From CALITV01 sp964415795 (GTDB lineage Bacteria; UBP6; UBA1177; JAKLFG01): DNA of 64,000 nt. A model generated the notes under the pieces. That model was not told the origin of the DNA. It made no database searches and worked only from the letters and a program-made list of their open reading frames with translations. The position numbers and the translations under genes were made by a program. Positions within the stretch are counted from its first letter, which is position 1. Every line of letters begins with the position of its first letter. Of this stretch, positions 1 through 8,447 are shown in pieces. The stretch is taken from contig CAYQBN010000007.1 in NCBI GenBank assembly GCA_964415795.1, positions 1 to 64,000 on the forward strand. The letters are read 5' to 3'.

Positions 1-1
1 G

Positions 2-205
2 AAGCCTGACACCGACACACCCAAACCTGACACCGCCGCCGATGCCGACACCGAACAACCCGATGAAGCGGCAGACGAAACGGTCACCGACGAGACGGGA
101 GATGAACTCGGCGACGCCCTTCTTACCGATGAGGACACGATAGCCGTCCCTGACGACACCAAAAAGCCTAAAGGCGACGGCTGCGGGTGCTCGGTGGTGT
201 TCTGA
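2..205 (+). CDS. C-terminal fragment of an exported protein with acidic linker and GCGCS tail
   Basis: Only the last 67 codons are in the window; the start lies upstream. Reading frame 2 is open from the window edge to TGA at 203-205. The fragment is almost entirely Asp, Glu, Thr, Pro and Ala, typical of a flexible extracellular linker. It ends in a short Lys-containing stretch and the tail GDGCGCSVVF. The same layout (acidic linker, lysines, DGCGCS-V-F) ends the subtilase at 19720-22293. No domain is visible, so function is unknown; export is inferred from composition and the shared tail. Confidence 0.7.
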   Translation, partial: KPDTDTPKPDTAADADTEQPDEAADETVTDETGDELGDALLTDEDTIAVPDDTKKPKGDGCGCSVVF

Positions 206-227
206 GAAAGACCTCCCTTCTCCTTCC

Positions 228-257
228 TTGACATTTCTCCCAACCAATCGTTATGAT
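228..257 (+). promoter_or_regulatory. sigma-70 type promoter for the pssA operon
   Basis: TTGACA at 228-233, an 18-nt spacer and TATGAT at 252-257, 30 nt before the pssA start codon at 288. The TTG at 228 could be read as an in-frame start but lies inside the -35 box, which argues for the ATG at 288. Confidence 0.7.
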
Positions 258-287
258 GAGACAAACATTTTTCGTGGAGATTTTCGC

Positions 288-1043
288 ATGCCGGTCCTTA
301 AGACACCCCCCAAGATGATGATCCCTAATTTCTTCACCAGCATCAACCTGCTCATCGGATTCGTCGTCGTTTGGCTCGCGATGGACGGCCAGTACGACCG
401 TGCGGCGTGGTACATTCTTCTCTGTGTCATACTCGACAAGATGGACGGCACCGCGGCACGCGCCTTCGACGCCTGCAGCGAGTTCGGTATCGAGTTCGAC
501 TCGTTCAGCGACTTTTTTTCGTTCGGCGTTGCTCCTTCGCTCCTCATTCTCTCGTTCTTCAACGGCGTCACGAAGGGAAGCATGGATGCCGTTCCCCTTT
601 CCATCAAGGGCGCATGCGCCGTCTACATCCTCCTTGCGGCGATACGGCTCGCCAAGTTCAACTGTGCCGACAAGGACGACCGGGAGTTCTTCTACGGCCT
701 CACCTCGACGCAGGCGGGAGCCACGGTCGCCGCGCTCTTTTTGACCGCGCGTAAGTATGACGCGCCCTTCATTACCGATGAAACGATCATGAGCGGGGTC
801 CTCGTCATCCTCGGCATTCTCATGGTCTCGAATTTCCGTTACCGCAAGTTCAAACTCCGAAAGAGTCGCCTCATGAACATCATCCAGACGATAGCGGTCT
901 TCGGTCTGCTCGCCTGTATCGTCTTCCATGTATTCCCCGAACTTCTCCTTGTCGTTCCGCTCCTCTACTTTGTCATCGGAGTACTCGTCACCCACTTCGA
1001 GGCGCGGCACGAACCGCCGGCTCCCGAGGAGAGCGGCGAGTGA
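288..1043 (+). CDS. pssA: CDP-diacylglycerol-serine O-phosphatidyltransferase
   Basis: Inner-membrane enzyme that makes phosphatidylserine from CDP-diacylglycerol and L-serine, the first step toward phosphatidylethanolamine. About 251 residues with several hydrophobic helices. The CDP-alcohol phosphotransferase signature is clear: D-G-(2)-A-R-(8)-G-(3)-D-(3)-D, seen as DG..AR, then G, then two spaced Asp residues. GGAG at 276-279 lies 8 nt before ATG 288, while an upstream TTG would fall inside the promoter, so 288 is the start. Its TGA overlaps the GTG of the next gene (GTGA), first link of a four-gene chain. The length and early hydrophobic core fit the Gram-positive/archaeal-type PssA rather than the phospholipase-D-like E. 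coli enzyme. Confidence 0.9.
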   Translation: MPVLKTPPKMMIPNFFTSINLLIGFVVVWLAMDGQYDRAAWYILLCVILDKMDGTAARAFDACSEFGIEFDSFSDFFSFGVAPSLLILSFFNGVTKGSMDAVPLSIKGACAVYILLAAIRLAKFNCADKDDREFFYGLTSTQAGATVAALFLTARKYDAPFITDETIMSGVLVILGILMVSNFRYRKFKLRKSRLMNIIQTIAVFGLLACIVFHVFPELLLVVPLLYFVIGVLVTHFEARHEPPAPEESGE

Positions 1044-2212
1044 CCTGCGCGACGATCCGACAGGGCATAGACCGTTTTGACCGCGCCCTTGTCGGGAAAG
1101 AGCGTGTCGCGCTCATTGCCAACCACACCGCGCTCGATCGAACCGGCAAACCAACTCCGCTTGCGCTCCGCGATGCGGGCATCCGTCTCTCTTGCGTCTT
1201 TTCGCTCGAACATGGCTATTTCCCGGTGGCACAGGACATGGAAGCGGTCGGCAAGGAACAGAAGATCGGCACCCTACCGGTCATCTCGCTCTATGGCGAT
1301 TCCCCTGCATCTCTCGCCCCGGCGACGGCACATCTCGACCGCTTCGACACCGTCATCTACGATGTACAGGACATCGGGAGCCGCTACTACACCTATCTCC
1401 AGAGCCTTACCCTCTTCATGGACACCCTTGCCGCCGAGCCTCGAAGGCTCATCGTGCTCGATCGCATAAACCCGATAGACGGCGTCACGGTGGAGGGAAC
1501 GCCGCTCGATCCGCACTACGCAAGTTTCGTCGGCCGGTTTCCTCTCCCGCACCGCCACGGGCTCACCACCGGTGAGGCGGCACGCTTTTATTATCGGTGG
1601 AAAGCCTACTCATTTCCCTTCGAGGTGGTGACCGTCGAAGGGTGGCGACGCGACTCGTTCGCCGATGCCTACGACCTGCCGTGGATCCCGACCTCTCCCA
1701 ACATGCCGACGCTCGACACCGCCATTCTCTACCCCGGCGGCTGTCTCGTCGAGGGAACCAACCTCTCCGAGGGACGCGGCACCACCTTCCCGTTCCATGT
1801 CATCGGCGCGCCGGGGATAGACCCCTTTGCACTTGCGGAGCAAGTCGTCCGTTTGTCACTTCCGGGCCTTTCGGTCATGCCGATCGAATTCCGTCCGATG
1901 TTCCAGAAGCACGCCGGCAAACGGTGCGGCGGCATCTATCTCTCGATCACCGATCGCGCGGCCCTGCGACCGCTCCGCGCCTATATCGCTATCCTACAGG
2001 TATTCCGCGACTTTCTCGGCGATGAAGGGTTCTTTCGCGCCAAGCCATACGAATTCGTGAGCGACATACCCGCTATCGAACTGCTGCTCGGTGACAGACG
2101 ACTCATCCAACTCTTCTATGACAAGGCTCCCGCCGAGGGAATAGACGCCCACCTTTCCGCGGCGGAGGAGCGCTGGCGCCTCGAACGACAGGAATACCTA
2201 CTCTACTCATGA
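1040..2212 (+). CDS. DUF1343 / NamZ-like exo-beta-N-acetylmuramidase
   Basis: The 390-residue product matches the DUF1343 family along its length, with SLEHG (family EHG motif), YDVQDIGSRYYTY, LDRINPIDG, PNMPT and EGTNLSEGRGT. Characterised family members (NamZ, glycoside hydrolase family 171) release MurNAc from the non-reducing end of peptidoglycan fragments, so a role in cell-wall turnover or recycling is likely. No signal peptide is visible, so the protein looks cytoplasmic unless the start is misplaced. It starts with GTG inside the pssA stop (GTGA) and ends inside the mnmA start (ATGA), indicating translational coupling. Confidence 0.85.
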   Translation: MTCATIRQGIDRFDRALVGKERVALIANHTALDRTGKPTPLALRDAGIRLSCVFSLEHGYFPVAQDMEAVGKEQKIGTLPVISLYGDSPASLAPATAHLDRFDTVIYDVQDIGSRYYTYLQSLTLFMDTLAAEPRRLIVLDRINPIDGVTVEGTPLDPHYASFVGRFPLPHRHGLTTGEAARFYYRWKAYSFPFEVVTVEGWRRDSFADAYDLPWIPTSPNMPTLDTAILYPGGCLVEGTNLSEGRGTTFPFHVIGAPGIDPFALAEQVVRLSLPGLSVMPIEFRPMFQKHAGKRCGGIYLSITDRAALRPLRAYIAILQVFRDFLGDEGFFRAKPYEFVSDIPAIELLLGDRRLIQLFYDKAPAEGIDAHLSAAEERWRLERQEYLLYS

Positions 2213-3312
2213 GAAACGAAGAGATCACCATAGCCGTCGGTATGAGCGGCGGCGTTGACTCGTCGGTCGCCGCGGCCCTCCTCCGCGAACAGGGATTCCG
2301 CGTCATCGGCCTCACTATGGCTATCTGGGACGACTCCGTCTCCCTTCCCGAAGAAAGCCTGCGCCACGCCTGTTGGGGCCCCGGTGAAGAGGAGGAGATC
2401 GAGACGGCACGCCGCGTCGCCGCACAGATCGGTATTCCGTTCCATGTGGTGGATCTTCGCGAAACCTACCGTGCCGAAATCATCGAGCATGTTCGTCGCG
2501 AATACCTTGCCGGAAGGACCCCTAACCCGTGCGTCCGATGCAATCACCGAGTCAAGTTCGGGGTTCTCCTCGAGCAGGCGCATAGGAGCGGTCTCTCGTT
2601 TGACCGTTTCGCCACCGGCCACTATGCTCGCATCATCGAAAAAAATGGACGCCTTTTTCTCGCCAAAGCAATCGACCACACTAAGGACCAAAGTTACTTT
2701 CTCGCCTTTCTCCCCGCCGCTCGACTGCGCCATCTCATGTTCCCCCTCGGCGAGAAGAAAAAAAGCGAGGTGCGAAAGATCGCGACAAAGCTCGGTCTGC
2801 CAGTGGCCAATCGCGCTGAAAGCCAAGACTTCATCGGCACCGGCGATTACAGCGTCCTCTTTTCTCCTGACGAGGCGCTTCCGGGGGACATCGTGGACGA
2901 AACCGGGAAGGTGCTCGGGAGACACCGCGGCATTGTGCACTACACCGTCGGTCAGCGGCGCGGCATTGGAGTGGCGACAGGAAAACCGTGCTATGTCCTC
3001 GCAATAGATGCCACACATAACCGTATCGTCGTGGGCCCGAAACACCGCCTTCTCGGTCGCGGCTTCGAGGGAACACAGGTCAACTGGTTGGTTTCACCAT
3101 CCTCTCTCAGATTCCTTGCCGCCGTTCGCATCAGGAACACGCACCGCGAGGCACCGGCACTTGTTACGGTGGGCGACGACCGGATCGCCGTCCGTTTCAA
3201 CGAACCACAACTCGCGATAACACCGGGACAGGCGGCGGTACTTTATGACGAGGAAGAACGGGTGCTCGGCGGCGCGATCATCGAAAAGGTTATCCCCTAT
3301 CGGGAGGAATGA
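2209..3312 (+). CDS. mnmA: tRNA-specific 2-thiouridylase MnmA, atypical
   Basis: Predicted to thiolate U34 of tRNA(Lys/Glu/Gln) using sulfur relayed as a persulfide. The PP-loop SGGVDSS is at residues 13-19. NPCVRCNH (C108, C111), ATGHYAR and KDQSYFL are intact, as is HYTVGQRRGIG. The segment that normally reads ESQ-(E/D)-ICF carries the persulfide cysteine; here it is ESQDFIGTGDY (about 204-214), two residues shorter and without cysteine. An extra cysteine sits in HACWGPGE (C55). The protein may belong to a divergent MnmA clade using another sulfur path. Its ATG overlaps the previous TGA by 4 nt. Confidence 0.87.
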   Translation: MRNEEITIAVGMSGGVDSSVAAALLREQGFRVIGLTMAIWDDSVSLPEESLRHACWGPGEEEEIETARRVAAQIGIPFHVVDLRETYRAEIIEHVRREYLAGRTPNPCVRCNHRVKFGVLLEQAHRSGLSFDRFATGHYARIIEKNGRLFLAKAIDHTKDQSYFLAFLPAARLRHLMFPLGEKKKSEVRKIATKLGLPVANRAESQDFIGTGDYSVLFSPDEALPGDIVDETGKVLGRHRGIVHYTVGQRRGIGVATGKPCYVLAIDATHNRIVVGPKHRLLGRGFEGTQVNWLVSPSSLRFLAAVRIRNTHREAPALVTVGDDRIAVRFNEPQLAITPGQAAVLYDEEERVLGGAIIEKVIPYREE

Positions 3313-3920
3313 TGAGATACCTCGTAATGATGCTCATGTGCAGTCTTCTCGGCACAATCTTTGCCGCCGAGACGCAGGAAAAAACGAACCACGACGAACC
3401 AAATGAGGATCTCAACGGGAGTCGGGTCTATCTCAAGATCGGCGGCGCACTCCTTTTCGATGATCGGCGTGTCGTCCCCGAGCCTGCGTTCGGGCTCGGT
3501 TACCGCTATGAAGAGGGGATGCTCATGGTCGACCTTTCCTTCTTCAACGAGACGATCGGGCCGACGCTCGATTGGCGCGACTACAACGAGGAGATACCCT
3601 ACGAACGCAACAAACTGCACATCACCGTGACCCGGTGGGCAAATCTCTCCTTTTGCTGGATCGCCGAACCGGCCTCATGGCAGAGTTTCTACGGCGGCGG
3701 TGGGCTCGCGGTCGAGACGCTCGATCTCGAGCTAGGCGACGACATCTCTTCCGAATCGGGACTTGCCGCAACCGTGATGATCGGCTGGGAATTCCTCCGC
3801 GATCGCAAGGTAGCCATCCTTACCCAACTGGAGGCGATCTTTCCCCTCTACGCCGGATCGTTCGGCGGTGACACTTTTTGGGTGCCCTCACTCACCCTCA
3901 CGGTTGGAGCGGGCTTCTAG
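3309..3920 (+). CDS. Putative small outer-membrane beta-barrel protein
   Basis: 203 residues. The N-terminus MMRYLVMMLMCSLLGTIFAA is a signal peptide with cleavage likely after FAA. The mature part alternates polar and hydrophobic residues, with repeated G-Y/W-rich strands (GLGYRYEEG, FYGGGG, VMIGWEF), and ends in a C-terminal Phe (TLTVGAGF), the usual signal for BAM-mediated barrel insertion. The predicted size fits an 8-strand barrel. GGAGG just upstream and a 4-nt overlap with mnmA support the start; ATG 3312 is an equally possible start. Specific function unknown. Confidence 0.65.
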   Translation: MMRYLVMMLMCSLLGTIFAAETQEKTNHDEPNEDLNGSRVYLKIGGALLFDDRRVVPEPAFGLGYRYEEGMLMVDLSFFNETIGPTLDWRDYNEEIPYERNKLHITVTRWANLSFCWIAEPASWQSFYGGGGLAVETLDLELGDDISSESGLAATVMIGWEFLRDRKVAILTQLEAIFPLYAGSFGGDTFWVPSLTLTVGAGF

Positions 3921-3941
3921 AGACCAGAAGACAAAAAATGC

Positions 3942-3969
3942 TTGCATAAGGAATTGAATGTTCTAAACT
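3942..3969 (+). promoter_or_regulatory. sigma-70 type promoter before the tandem lipoproteins
   Basis: TTGCAT (3942-3947), 16-nt spacer, TAAACT (3964-3969), 32 nt before the ATG at 4002. Confidence 0.5.
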
Positions 3970-4001
3970 TCCTTTCAGCCTTGTGCAGGAGGAGAATGCT
4001 C

Positions 4002-5274
4002 ATGAACATCGTGCATGGATTTCTCGTCGTGCTAGGAGCGACACTCATTGCCAGTGCGTGCACCCCAAGCGAAGACGAAGGAGAAGGGAACGATACCCTC
4101 GCGGTCACCGACACCGGCGATACCGGTGACGGCGCGGTCACTCCCGACGAGGGTGNNNNNNNNNNNNNNNNNNNNNNNNNNNNNNNNNNNNNNNNNNNNN
4201 NNNNNNNNNNNNNNNNNNNNNNNNNNNNNNNNNNNNNNNNNNNNNNNNNNNNNNNTGAACACCTGCGACAGCGGCCTCGCGGAGGATTCGAGCGACCCGA
4301 CGGACATGGCAAAAGCAATTGGCATTTGTCCCCCCGCCGAGGGACGCGACTACGGCCTTATCAGCGCCGAACTTCTCTTCCCCGACGAAACCACCCAAAG
4401 TATCGCGTTCCAACTTCAGGGAGAAGATGCGAATGGTAACCCGATAACGATAGATTGTCCCTCGGTACCGCCCAACCCCGACTCCTATGCGATACTCGCC
4501 AAGTTCGGCAATGTCATCGTCCCCGTCGAGGGCGAGCGCTTCTTCATGATGGCTACCGGCATCGCCGATGACCCGATACCACCCCAATCGGCGAAGCCGG
4601 ACGGCACCTCGACCGAGTTCATGTGCACCCGCTCCAACGCCCCTGTCGACTGGTATCAGGCGAACGGCAATCAATTCCCCAGTTCTCCTTCCTGCACCAT
4701 GAGCGGCGACCCGGGCACCGAGCCGGTCAACGACCCGGTGATGCTCAAGGTGAAGGTGAAGGTGCCGAAGAATGCACGATCGTTCAGTGTCGATGTCTAT
4801 TTCTTCAGCCGCGAGTTCCCTGAGTGGGTGTGCCAGTACAACGACTTCTTCGTCGCGCTTCTCGACTCATCGTTCACCACGAGCGATCCCAACCTTCAGA
4901 ATCCTCCCGACAAGAACCTCGCAAAGGACGAGAAGGGCAATCCGGTCGGCATCAACCTCGCGCCGGCAGGGCTCTTCCGCGTCTGCTGTAACGCCGGTAT
5001 GCTCCAGTGTGACTACGATCCAATGCATAACTACGCTACGACCTGCACGCTCGGTCCCGATGAACTTGCCGGCACCGGTCTCTATGACGACAGCGACAAG
5101 AACGGCGCGACCGGCTGGCTCGTGACTCGCGGCAATGTGGTCCCCGGTGAAGAGATAACGCTCCGCTTCGCGATCTGGGACGCCCTCGACAACATCCTTG
5201 ACTCGGAGGTCGTTCTCGACAACTTCCGATGGTATCCCATCGAGGTGAAGCCGGGAACAAGCATTCAGGAGTAA
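4002..5274 (+). CDS. MopE-type lipoprotein, copy 1 (contains assembly gap)
   Basis: Starts MNIVHGFLVVLGA and has a lipobox-like ASAC followed by an acidic Thr/Asp/Gly linker, so it is probably a surface lipoprotein. AGGAGGAG at 3987-3994 fits ATG 4002 better than ATG 3996. The coding sequence runs into 100 N (4156-4255) and resumes in a different apparent frame. In the paralogue at 5290 the same flanks are 432 nt apart; substituting 432 for 100 restores one frame, giving about 534 residues. The C-terminal half is about 60-70% alike by eye to the paralogue: SREFPEWVCQYNDFFVALLDS, GINLAPAGLFRVCCN and VLDNFRWYPIEVKPGTSIQE. It resembles choice-of-anchor L type domains. Function unknown. Confidence 0.8.
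4156..4255. other. Assembly gap, 100 N, estimated true size 432 nt
   Basis: Exactly 100 N, a conventional scaffold gap. The 55 nt before it are identical to 5395-5449 and the 55 nt after it to 5882-5936, so it looks like a collapsed repeat. The missing segment is predicted to match 5450-5881. Confidence 0.9.
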
Positions 5275-5289
5275 GCCATGGAGGAGACT

Positions 5290-6804
5290 ATGCGGCCTTT
5301 TCCCCTTCTTTTGGGAGTGTTTTTTGCCGGAGTGTTGCTCTTTTTCGTAGGGGCATGTTCCACCGAGGAAGAGAATGGGGGCAGCGACACCATTGCGGTC
5401 ACCGACACCGGCGATACCGGTGACGGCGCGGTCACTCCCGACGAGGGTGATGACGGTACGACGACACCCGACGAAGCCTCCGACGAGACGGGAGACTCAC
5501 CCGTTCAGCCCGATGTGGACATGGCCCAGTGTGCCCCCGGCGACACCGCCGAGTGCTACCACGGCCCCTCGGGGACCAAGGATCGCGGCATCTGTAAGGC
5601 GGGCACCTCCACGTGCGCCGAGACCGGCTACTGGGGTCCCTGCGAAGGAGAGGTGCTCCCCAAGCCGGAGATATGCCACAACGACATCGACGAGAACTGT
5701 GACGGCGAGGATGGCACCGAAGACAACACCTTCGACTACGATCAGGACGGCTATACCTACTGCACCGGCGACTGTTGCGAGTTCCCCTCCGAGTGCCTCC
5801 ATCCCGAACTGGTGAACCCTGCCGGCTACGACTTTCCGGGGAACGAGGTGGACGACAACTGTGACGGCACGGTGGACGAGGTGAACACCTGCGACAGCGG
5901 CCTCGCGGAGGATTCGAGCGACCCGACGGACATGGCCAAGGCGATGGACCTCTGCCCCAAACCGGTTGACAAGGAATACGGCCTCATTGACGCGAAACTC
6001 TCACTCGCCGACGGCACCGGCACCCCGCTCGAGGTCCAGCACAAGATATATCCCGGCTTCGGTAATGTGATAAAGCCACACACCGGCGCCGTCTTTCTCA
6101 TGCTTTCTTCTGGCACCGCCGGCAACCCCTACACCTCGACGCAGGAAGACCTCCAGCAACATTCATCGGCTCCCGCCGACTGGTATCAGGCGAACGGCAA
6201 CCAATTTCCCAGTTCTCCTTCCTGCGCGATGGGCACTCCCGGCACCGAGCCGGTCAACGATCCCATCATGCTCGCCTTCACCATAAAGGCGCCCAAGAAC
6301 GCCCACGCGTTCGGCGTGGACATCTACTTCCTCAGCCGCGAATTCCCCGAGTATGTTTGTGACTACAACGACTTCCTCGTGATCCTTCTCGATTCTTCCT
6401 TCTCCTCGTCCGATCCGAACCTCCAGAATCCCTTCGATAAGAACCTCGCGATGGACGAAAAAGGCAATCCGGTCGGTATCAATCTCGCCCCGGCGGGACT
6501 CTTCCGCGTTTGCTGCAACGGCCCCAACGCCATCGCCTGTGGCTATGATCCAATGCACAACTACATGCAGTACTGCACGCTTGGCCCCGGAGAACTCGAC
6601 GGCACCGGTCTCTACGACGCGAGCACCAAGGAGGGCGGCACCGGCTGGCTCGTGACCCGCGGCAACATCGTACCAGGCGAGGAGTTCACGCTCCGCATCG
6701 CCATTTGGGATACCCGCGACAACATACTTGACTCGCTTGTTCTCCTCGACAACTTCCGCTGGTTCCCCATCGAGGTGAAGCCGGGAACGAGCATTCAGGA
6801 GTAA
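5290..6804 (+). CDS. MopE-type lipoprotein, copy 2
   Basis: 504 residues from ATG 5290. GGAGGAG at 5280-5286 favours this start over the ATG at 5278. Signal peptide MRPFPLLLGVFFAGVLLFFVGAC has a good lipobox (VGAC). Then follow an acidic linker, a Cys-rich segment, and two MopE-like metal-binding motifs: EICHNDIDENCDGEDG and NEVDDNCDGTVDE, separated by DYDQDGYTYCTGDCC. The C-terminal domain has SREFPEYVCDYNDFLVILLDS and DNILDSLVLLDNFRW, like choice-of-anchor L domains. Family knowledge suggests Ca2+ or Cu-type metal binding and a cell-surface location; substrate and role are unknown. It lies 15 nt after copy 1 and just before recR. Confidence 0.82.
   Translation: MRPFPLLLGVFFAGVLLFFVGACSTEEENGGSDTIAVTDTGDTGDGAVTPDEGDDGTTTPDEASDETGDSPVQPDVDMAQCAPGDTAECYHGPSGTKDRGICKAGTSTCAETGYWGPCEGEVLPKPEICHNDIDENCDGEDGTEDNTFDYDQDGYTYCTGDCCEFPSECLHPELVNPAGYDFPGNEVDDNCDGTVDEVNTCDSGLAEDSSDPTDMAKAMDLCPKPVDKEYGLIDAKLSLADGTGTPLEVQHKIYPGFGNVIKPHTGAVFLMLSSGTAGNPYTSTQEDLQQHSSAPADWYQANGNQFPSSPSCAMGTPGTEPVNDPIMLAFTIKAPKNAHAFGVDIYFLSREFPEYVCDYNDFLVILLDSSFSSSDPNLQNPFDKNLAMDEKGNPVGINLAPAGLFRVCCNGPNAIACGYDPMHNYMQYCTLGPGELDGTGLYDASTKEGGTGWLVTRGNIVPGEEFTLRIAIWDTRDNILDSLVLLDNFRWFPIEVKPGTSIQE
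5395..5936 (+). repeat. Predicted exact 542-nt repeat shared by the two lipoprotein genes
   Basis: The edges 5395-5449 and 5882-5936 are each identical over exactly 55 nt to the sequences bordering the N gap (4101-4155 and 4256-4310), and diverge at the next base on the outer side. Equal 55-nt overlaps are what a k=55 de Bruijn assembly leaves at the ends of a collapsed exact repeat. Confidence 0.6.
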
Positions 6805-6805
6805 C

Positions 6806-7390
6806 ATGGACTTCGGCATCGTCCGTCGCCTCGTCGAGTCGCTCCGGCGTCTTCCCGGTATCTCGCAGCGGAGCGCCGAACGGATCGCCTTCGCCCTTCT
6901 TCAAGACCCCTCCCTGCACACTGCAATAGATGACATCCGAACGGTGCTCGCGGAAAGCACCGTTTGTCCCACCTGCGGCTGGTTCACCCAGAAAGGTACC
7001 CCGTGCGCCAACTGCGCCCGCGATCAGCGATCTATCTGTGTCGTCGAAGGATTCTCCGACCTTCTCGGCATCGTGAGGACCGGTGAATTCGGCGGCAGTT
7101 TTCACATCTTGGGCGGTCTCATCGCGCCGCTCGAAGGGACGCTACCGGAAGACCTTTCTGGAGAGGCGCTTCTGCGCCGCGTCGAGGCGGGCGGCGTCGA
7201 AGAGGTGATCCTCGCGCTCCCTGCGACGATAGAGGGCGAAGCGACGGTCCATTATCTCCATGAACTGCTCACGCCGACCGGCGTCACGGTGAGCCGCATC
7301 GCCCGCGGCCTACCGACTAACACCAAGATAGAGTACCTCGACCGCAAAACCATAGAGAACGCCTTTCGCGATCGCGTGAAAGTTACCTAA
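6806..7390 (+). CDS. recR: Recombination mediator protein RecR
   Basis: 194 residues, the normal family length. In order: N-terminal helix-hairpin-helix region (LRRLPGISQRSAERIAF), a C4 zinc finger (CPTCGWF...CANC), a Toprim domain starting at SICVVEGFSDLL, and the typical HILGGLIAPLEG and HYLHELL...VSRIARGLP stretches. RecR works with RecO/RecF in loading RecA at gaps. AGGAG at the end of the preceding gene lies 6 nt before ATG 6806, so it is probably cotranscribed with the lipoproteins. dnaX, a common neighbour, is not in the window. Confidence 0.95.
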   Translation: MDFGIVRRLVESLRRLPGISQRSAERIAFALLQDPSLHTAIDDIRTVLAESTVCPTCGWFTQKGTPCANCARDQRSICVVEGFSDLLGIVRTGEFGGSFHILGGLIAPLEGTLPEDLSGEALLRRVEAGGVEEVILALPATIEGEATVHYLHELLTPTGVTVSRIARGLPTNTKIEYLDRKTIENAFRDRVKVT

Positions 7391-7409
7391 AGCGCTTTTT
7401 CGGAAGACA

Positions 7410-8447
7410 TCAAAAGTCGGGGAAGAGACTGTCGGCGTTCGCAACGATCTCGGCACAAGTCCAATCGGCAGGGATGCGCACCTGACGCCACGCGTTCGTC
7501 TTGGTCTCGTCTATGACATTCTGAGCACCGCCCTTGAAGAGTACATTGTCGGTCTTGAGCACCTTTTGCTCATCGGTCCAAAAGACGGTGCCGCCGATGA
7601 CCATTGTCTCGCCGCTCCCCTCGATCGTTCCCCAGAGCTCGGAAGACGATTTCTCGACGATGTGGGTCACGCCGCTCGAGAACCCGGCGTTGACATTGAC
7701 CCGCAGTCCCGGCTCACTATCGTTATCCCAATCTTCCACGCGGGGATCGTCGGGTTCCGTGGGAAGGACATACTGCGATGGATCGGGGCCGATCGAATCC
7801 TGATCCACCGAACGAAGTTCCCAATAGGGAGCTTGATAGTAATTCCCTTCGAGATCAAGGTCGGCCTCTTTATGGAGCATGATGAGCGCATCGGCGAACG
7901 ACTGCGGCATGAGGATGTTGATAGGATTGAGCGGCGTCTTGTTCTCGATGACGATGTGGCATATCTTCGAATCGGCCCAGATGTGACCGTCCTGTTGGCG
8001 GTGGGTAAGACGGAAGAGCGTCCGGATCTCGGCGGTCGCGGCATCGAACCCGGCGACCTTTGCCGTCGCGGTGAATATCATCTTCTGCGCCCAGACGCCA
8101 CAGGTGTCCGGATAGACACCCGGTTGGCAGTCGGGATCCCCGGAGTCTTCGTCGGGGATCTCCTCGTCCGTGTCGGTAGAGAGTTCGTCGGTAACGACAA
8201 TATCTTCGTCGTCCGCCATCTCGAGATCGTTCACGCCGTTTTCGTCCTTGACCTCTTCATCACCGACAGCGTTGTCGGCAGTTTCCTCGTTCACCACCGG
8301 CGTATCGTCCTCTCCAGCCGTCTCATCGGTCACCACCGACTCGTCGGTCGTACCGCCGTTGTCAGGTTTCGGCCCCGACGACTCGTCGCCGCAGGAAACC
8401 ACCAGCCAAACGGCCAGAACACACAGAAAGATCTCGAGTGCTTTCAT
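7410..8447 (-). CDS. Lipoprotein with acidic linker, paired with a FadL-like barrel
   Basis: 345 residues. Signal peptide MKALEIFLCVLAVWLVVSC has a clear lipobox (VVSC). About 85 residues of Asp/Glu/Thr/Val-rich linker follow, then a globular C-terminal part of about 230 residues beginning CQPGVYPDTCGVWAQKM. I recognise no family in it. The start ATG overlaps the stop of the upstream barrel gene by 4 nt, so the two are made together. A surface lipoprotein acting with the barrel is a reasonable inference but untested. Confidence 0.75.
   Translation of the reverse strand: MKALEIFLCVLAVWLVVSCGDESSGPKPDNGGTTDESVVTDETAGEDDTPVVNEETADNAVGDEEVKDENGVNDLEMADDEDIVVTDELSTDTDEEIPDEDSGDPDCQPGVYPDTCGVWAQKMIFTATAKVAGFDAATAEIRTLFRLTHRQQDGHIWADSKICHIVIENKTPLNPINILMPQSFADALIMLHKEADLDLEGNYYQAPYWELRSVDQDSIGPDPSQYVLPTEPDDPRVEDWDNDSEPGLRVNVNAGFSSGVTHIVEKSSSELWGTIEGSGETMVIGGTVFWTDEQKVLKTDNVLFKGGAQNVIDETKTNAWRQVRIPADWTCAEIVANADSLFPDF

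Noticed and set aside
228..287. TTG start for pssA giving 20 extra residues
   Set aside because: The TTG is part of the -35 promoter box and ATG 288 has a ribosome-binding site.
7388..7405. AAAGCGCTTTTT palindrome between recR and the convergent lipoprotein as terminator
   Set aside because: The stem is only about five base pairs with no loop; too weak to call.
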